Shown one piece after another: positions 40,345-40,613 of a stretch of DNA of 40,613 nucleotides (positions are counted from its first letter, which is position 1; every line of letters begins with the position of its first letter). Below the pieces are notes generated by a model. It was not told where the DNA came from. It did no database searches and saw only the letters and a program-made list of their open reading frames with translations. This DNA is from Grammothele lineata. Its lineage: Eukaryota; Basidiomycota; Agaricomycetes; Polyporales; Polyporaceae. Location of the stretch: assembly GCA_002150815.3 (NCBI GenBank), contig NDFF03000052.1, forward strand, positions 1-40,613, read 5' to 3'. The position numbers and the translations under genes are program-made.

Positions 40345-40613
40345 AACGCGCGAAACTAATCATTTTGCAGGTCGCGCGCGCGCGCGCCCTGCCCACACCC
40401 CGCGCGCGCACTTTTCTGGCCAAACCGAAATGTCTGTCGATAGCCTCGAATACCTTCCCAGACATTGTGTAGATACTCTCTGTACTGTATTCATACATTT
40501 TGTCCCTTGATACACCACTGATTCTCCCGAAATGTGCGACTAGAGCTTGGAGCCTGAGGTGGTCCGAGTCCCGGGAGGTACTAGGTGGATTGATATTAGC
40601 TGGTGCGAGTTTG
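40345..40613. other. Right end of the window
   Basis: Upstream flank of the F-box/LRR-like gene. Contains a CG dinucleotide tract at 40373-40387 and a second shorter one near 40404-40411. No coding exon with an F-box start is visible in any frame. Confidence 0.5.

Noticed and set aside
1..40613. CRISPR arrays, operons, phage or bacterial insertion sequences, biosynthetic gene cluster
   Set aside because: No regularly spaced repeats, and no prokaryotic gene organisation or clustered biosynthetic core enzymes; the genes are ordinary intron-containing fungal genes of unrelated functions.

Overview
This window is nuclear DNA of a filamentous basidiomycete, most likely an agaricomycete (mushroom or polypore type). 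Genes are dense on both strands, most are cut by many introns of about 50-65 bp, spliced exons favour C or G at third positions, and recognisable proteins match fungal housekeeping families. No search could be run. Every gene model here was spliced by eye from GT-AG (or GC-AG) sites that keep reading frame and restore known family motifs.

Layout, left to right. 619-6762: a divergent pair, prephenate dehydratase (-) and a large M16C zinc metalloprotease (+). 6865-11679: three minus-strand genes for RNA and ribosome work, namely a NUFIP/Rsa1-type snoRNP assembly factor, a three-KH RNA-binding protein and ribosomal protein uL13. 12501-13373: an 861-bp non-autonomous DNA transposon with terminal inverted repeats and a target duplication, sitting just upstream of mitochondrial acyl carrier protein (13496-14108, +). 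14494-15968: an SMP-30/gluconolactonase-like protein. 16326-18037: a small orphan gene and mitochondrial ribosomal protein bL17m. 18284-21525: an AIM6-like secreted phosphodiesterase and a zinc alcohol dehydrogenase, both minus strand. 21526-24246 is gene-poor.

24247-32261 holds a small uncharacterised protein family (two intact genes and one likely decayed copy), a 2EXR/F-box-like LRR protein, a four-helix membrane protein, an ML-domain (NPC2-like) lipid-transfer protein and an ERI-1-type exonuclease. 32674-34910 is a secreted GH5 mannanase-like gene in 18 exons, several of them microexons. 35634-38599 is the pre-rRNA processing factor Ipi1/TEX10. 38740-40344 is an acidic F-box/LRR-like protein without a visible F-box start.

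There is no operon-like or single-pathway logic. Several genes share ribosome biogenesis or translation (NUFIP, uL13, bL17m, Ipi1), which is probably coincidental neighbourhood. The most novel items are the small paralogous protein family, the TIR transposon in the ACP promoter, the microexon-rich mannanase and two GC-AG introns.
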